DNA from: Bacillota bacterium
Lineage (GTDB): Bacteria; Bacillota; Clostridia; Oscillospirales; Ruminococcaceae
Assembly (NCBI GenBank): GCA_023395695.1
Contig: JAEWYJ010000229.1
Coordinates: forward strand, 1 to 7,316
Length of the DNA stretch: 7,316 nucleotides
Direction of reading: 5' to 3'
Shown here in pieces: positions 5,410-7,316 of this stretch. Under the pieces are notes generated by a model. It had not been told where the DNA came from. It worked only from the letters and a program-made list of their open reading frames with translations, and made no database searches. Both the position numbers and the translations under genes were made by a program. Each line of letters opens with the position of its first letter. The first letter of the stretch is position 1.

Positions 5410-5961
5410 ATGGATTTGCGACGGGAAAGAAAACGGGGCAACCGAATGATCGGCGTCCTTTTAATTATGATCGTTCTCTGCGTGGGCGCTATAGCAATGC
5501 TTCTGCTCTCGCGTGCGGCGCCCGCCAAAGCGTTAAAAACAAGCTTGTCCTCGGCCGATTTTTCACAGGTCGCGCATATCGATCTGGACACCCGGGCGGT
5601 GAGCGCGGCGGCCGGGCTATTTTCTAAAAACGAAGCGCAAAACCCCTCCGACCAGTTCTCATACGAAATTAAAAGAGAACTGGTCTTTTCTGCTGCCTCT
5701 GCTCAGGCGTCGCTGCTGCTGAAGAACCCGCCGCAGAATCAATATTTAATGGTGCTTGAGCTGGTGCTTGAGGAATCCGGAGAGGTGGTTTTGCGAACGG
5801 GCGCGCTGCTGCCGGGACAAATGATTAAAAAGGCTGCGCTGGATGAAAAGCTTTCGGCCGGGGATTATAAAGCTACGGCCAATATTTGTGCGGTGGACGC
5901 AAAAAGCGGTGCGCTGGCCGGCGTGCTGACACAGCCTGTAAGAATTGTTGTTAAAGCCTGA
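5410..5961 (+). CDS. Membrane-anchored or secreted protein of unknown function (183 aa)
   Basis: The N-terminus is a strongly basic stretch (MDLRRERKRGNR), then a hydrophobic segment at about 14-33, then SRAAPAKA (34-41). This is a signal anchor, or a cleavable Sec signal peptide with an AKA site ending at 41; there is no lipobox cysteine. The remaining roughly 140 residues would lie outside the membrane. Residues about 107-181 alternate hydrophobic and polar as in a beta-sandwich, with NPPQNQYLMVLELVLEES (106-123), SGEVVLRTGALLPGQ (123-137), LSAGDYKATA (148-157) and a final VRIVVK. I recall similar 'NP.N.Y..V.L.L.dtGE.l..tg.l.PGq.i....L...L..G.Y' modules in small clostridial exported proteins, but cannot name a family or function. 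ATG 5410 is preferred: AAGG lies 8 nt upstream and it gives the basic n-region. A TTG at 5311 would lengthen it implausibly; the ATG at 5446 would lose the positive charges. NAPRTase follows 67 nt later. Confidence 0.8.
   Translation: MDLRRERKRGNRMIGVLLIMIVLCVGAIAMLLLSRAAPAKALKTSLSSADFSQVAHIDLDTRAVSAAAGLFSKNEAQNPSDQFSYEIKRELVFSAASAQASLLLKNPPQNQYLMVLELVLEESGEVVLRTGALLPGQMIKKAALDEKLSAGDYKATANICAVDAKSGALAGVLTQPVRIVVKA
5650..5685 (+). repeat. Terminator-like hairpin inside the exported-protein gene
   Basis: GACCAGTTCTC (5650-5660) and GAGAACTGGTC (5675-5685) are a perfect 11-bp inverted repeat with a 14-nt loop, followed by TTTTC (5686-5690). On the rightward transcript this looks like an intrinsic terminator with a short U-tract, but it lies mid-gene (codons 81-93). 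It may be chance in codons, a pause site, or an attenuator limiting the downstream part of the unit. Confidence 0.45.
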
Positions 5962-6028
5962 CGGCGCGCTGCCTGTAGATGTGGCGCGGATATATAAATA
6001 AAACCGTTGAAATGAGGACGCACCCGCG

Positions 6029-7316
6029 ATGATAGACATTAAAAACGAGCGCAATCTGACGATGCTGACCGATTTTTACGAGCTGACAATGGCCAACGGC
6101 TATTTGCTCAAGAACATGCAGGATACCGAGGTTGTATTCGACATGTTCTTTCGCAAGATTCCGGACGGTGGCGGTTACGCGATAGCGGCCGGCCTGGAGC
6201 AGCTGATGCAATATATTGATAACCTGCAGTTCTCTGAGGCGGATATTGCATTTCTGCGCAGTAAGAACACCTTTTCCGAGGCGTTTTTGTCCTATCTGCG
6301 GGACTTTGAATTTGTCTGCGATCTGTGGGCCATTAAAGAAGGAACCCCCATTTTCCCCGGCGAACCGCTTATAGTGGGCAAGGGCCCGGCCATTCAGGCG
6401 CAGCTGGTCGAAACAATGGTGCTGCTGACCATCAATTTTCAGTCGCTGATTGCCACCAAATCCACCCGCATGAACCGTGTGGCGCAGGGAAGAGCCATTA
6501 TGGAATTCGGTTCGCGCCGGGCGCAAAGCTATGACGCGGCCATGCTGGGCGCCAGAGCGGCCTATATCGGCGGGTGCACCTCCACGGCCTGTGTTATCGC
6601 CGACCAGTATTATAATATCCCCGCCGTCGGCACAATGGCGCACAGCTGGGTGCAGCTTTTCCCCGACGAATACGCCGCCTTTAAGGCCTATGCCGAAATT
6701 TACCCCGACAATTGCACGCTGCTTATTGATACCTACGATGTGCTGCATTCCGGCGTGCCCAATGCCATCCGCGCCTTTAACGAGGTGCTGCTGCCGTTGG
6801 GGCATCGCCCTCAGGGTGTTAGAATCGATTCGGGCGACATCGCCTATCTCTCAAAAAAGGTGCGTACCATGCTCGATAAGGCGGGCTTTGAGGACTGCAA
6901 GATCGTCGCCTCCAACTCGCTGGACGAATACATCATCCGCGACCTCATTTTGCAGGACGCTAAGGTCGACCTTTTTGGCGTGGGGGAGAATCTTATCACC
7001 GGCCGTTCCGAGCCGGTGTTCGGCGGCGTCTATAAGCTGGTTGCCGTGCAGGAGGGCGACAAGCTTGCGCCTCGCATCAAGATCAGCGAAAGCCCCGAAA
7101 AGGTCACCACACCGGGCTTTAAAAAGCTTTACCGCCTTTATGACCGCAAGAGCGGCAAGGCGTCGGCCGACTATATTACGCTGTTTGAAGAGGAGATTGA
7201 TGACACCAAGCCGTTGACCATTTTTGACCCCAATGCCATCTGGAAAAAGAAAACGCTTGAAGATTTTGTGGCGGTCAGCCTGCTGGAGCCTATTTATGAA
7301 AAAGGCAGACGGCTGT
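6029..7316 (+). CDS. pncB: Nicotinate phosphoribosyltransferase (C-terminus beyond window)
   Basis: NAPRTase joins nicotinate to PRPP, with ATP hydrolysis, making nicotinate mononucleotide in the Preiss-Handler NAD salvage pathway in the cytoplasm. The frame gives 429 residues and is open at the right edge; relatives run about 470-490, so some 50 residues are missing. Motifs in order: LTDFYELTMANGY (13-25); FDMFFRKIPDGGGYAI (37-52); EFGSRRAQ (159-166); GTMAHSWVQ (201-209), with His205 matching the histidine phosphorylated during catalysis; LIDTYDVLHSGVPNAI (232-247); GVRIDSGDIAYLS (263-275); SNSLDE (295-300); GVGENLITG (317-325). The start at 6029 has GAGG (6014-6017) 11 nt upstream, a long spacing, but the N-terminus begins as in the family. 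The 67-nt gap from the preceding gene holds no clear terminator or promoter, so the two may share a transcript. Confidence 0.96.
   Translation, partial: MIDIKNERNLTMLTDFYELTMANGYLLKNMQDTEVVFDMFFRKIPDGGGYAIAAGLEQLMQYIDNLQFSEADIAFLRSKNTFSEAFLSYLRDFEFVCDLWAIKEGTPIFPGEPLIVGKGPAIQAQLVETMVLLTINFQSLIATKSTRMNRVAQGRAIMEFGSRRAQSYDAAMLGARAAYIGGCTSTACVIADQYYNIPAVGTMAHSWVQLFPDEYAAFKAYAEIYPDNCTLLIDTYDVLHSGVPNAIRAFNEVLLPLGHRPQGVRIDSGDIAYLSKKVRTMLDKAGFEDCKIVASNSLDEYIIRDLILQDAKVDLFGVGENLITGRSEPVFGGVYKLVAVQEGDKLAPRIKISESPEKVTTPGFKKLYRLYDRKSGKASADYITLFEEEIDDTKPLTIFDPNAIWKKKTLEDFVAVSLLEPIYEKGRRL

Noticed and set aside
608..5690. GGTCTTTT shared by the 608-658 and 5650-5690 hairpins as a repeat family
   Set aside because: The match is only 8 bp and sits inside the stem in one case and across its end in the other; likely coincidence.
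5962..6028. Separate promoter for pncB at TATATAAATA
   Set aside because: No -35-like hexamer lies 16-18 bp upstream; AT-rich sequence alone is not enough.
5951..6805. 284-codon minus-strand open frame opposite pncB
   Set aside because: The plus strand encodes NAPRTase with all family motifs across the same span; the antisense product shows no recognisable domain.
6477..7217. 246-codon plus-strand frame within pncB
   Set aside because: Out-of-frame shadow of NAPRTase, rich in Pro, Arg and Ser, with no supporting start signal.
1..7316. CRISPR array, tRNA, rRNA, insertion sequence, phage or defence genes
   Set aside because: I saw no regularly spaced repeats, structural RNA, transposase or phage motifs; apart from one exported protein of unknown function the genes are core metabolism with coherent layout.

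Overview
The window looks like chromosomal DNA from a Gram-positive, Clostridia-type bacterium (Firmicutes), perhaps close to the Oscillospiraceae/Ruminococcaceae. The reasons are: enoyl reduction by FabK rather than FabI; a MarR-family (FabT-like) regulator heading the fatty-acid operon; mostly strong Shine-Dalgarno sites close to start codons; one TTG start backed by a good Shine-Dalgarno; consensus sigma-A promoters; and fairly GC-rich coding DNA with AT-rich intergenic gaps. The lineage is an inference from gene content; no search was run.

Minus strand, 5137 down to 698: a compact type II fatty-acid synthesis operon in the order marR/fabT - fabH - acpP - fabK - fabD - fabG. Gaps are 5, 72, 4, -13 (overlap) and 2 nt. 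A consensus promoter (TTGACA-17-TATAAT) drives it. A 9+5+9 bp inverted repeat lies over the -10 box and the expected start point, which suggests control by the MarR protein. FabH starts chains from acyl-CoA and malonyl-ACP, ACP carries the intermediates, FabD makes malonyl-ACP, FabG reduces 3-ketoacyl-ACP and FabK reduces enoyl-ACP. The elongating synthase (fabF), the dehydratase (fabZ) and the acetyl-CoA carboxylase genes are not in the window.

Minus strand, 533 to the left edge: the N-terminal half of a second FMN TIM-barrel protein of the nitronate monooxygenase/FabK superfamily. It is separated from fabG by 164 nt that contain a long near-perfect hairpin (608-658). It sits where many clostridial fab operons would continue with fabF.

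Centre, 5069-5409: a divergent, AT-rich control region. The fab promoter faces left. A second good promoter (TTGTCA-17-TATAAT, 5232-5260) faces right, followed by a leader of about 140 nt.

Plus strand, 5410 to the right edge: a 183-aa membrane-anchored or secreted protein of unknown function, then, after 67 nt, nicotinate phosphoribosyltransferase (NAD salvage), cut by the window end.

Most of the window is well-understood core metabolism. I did not find a convincing new multi-gene system. The points most worth a second look are the layered regulatory palindromes in the divergent promoter region, the strand-asymmetric hairpin after fabG, the FabK-like paralog at the operon's end, the hairpin and possible internal promoter before acpP, and the uncharacterised 183-aa exported protein with a terminator-like hairpin inside its gene.
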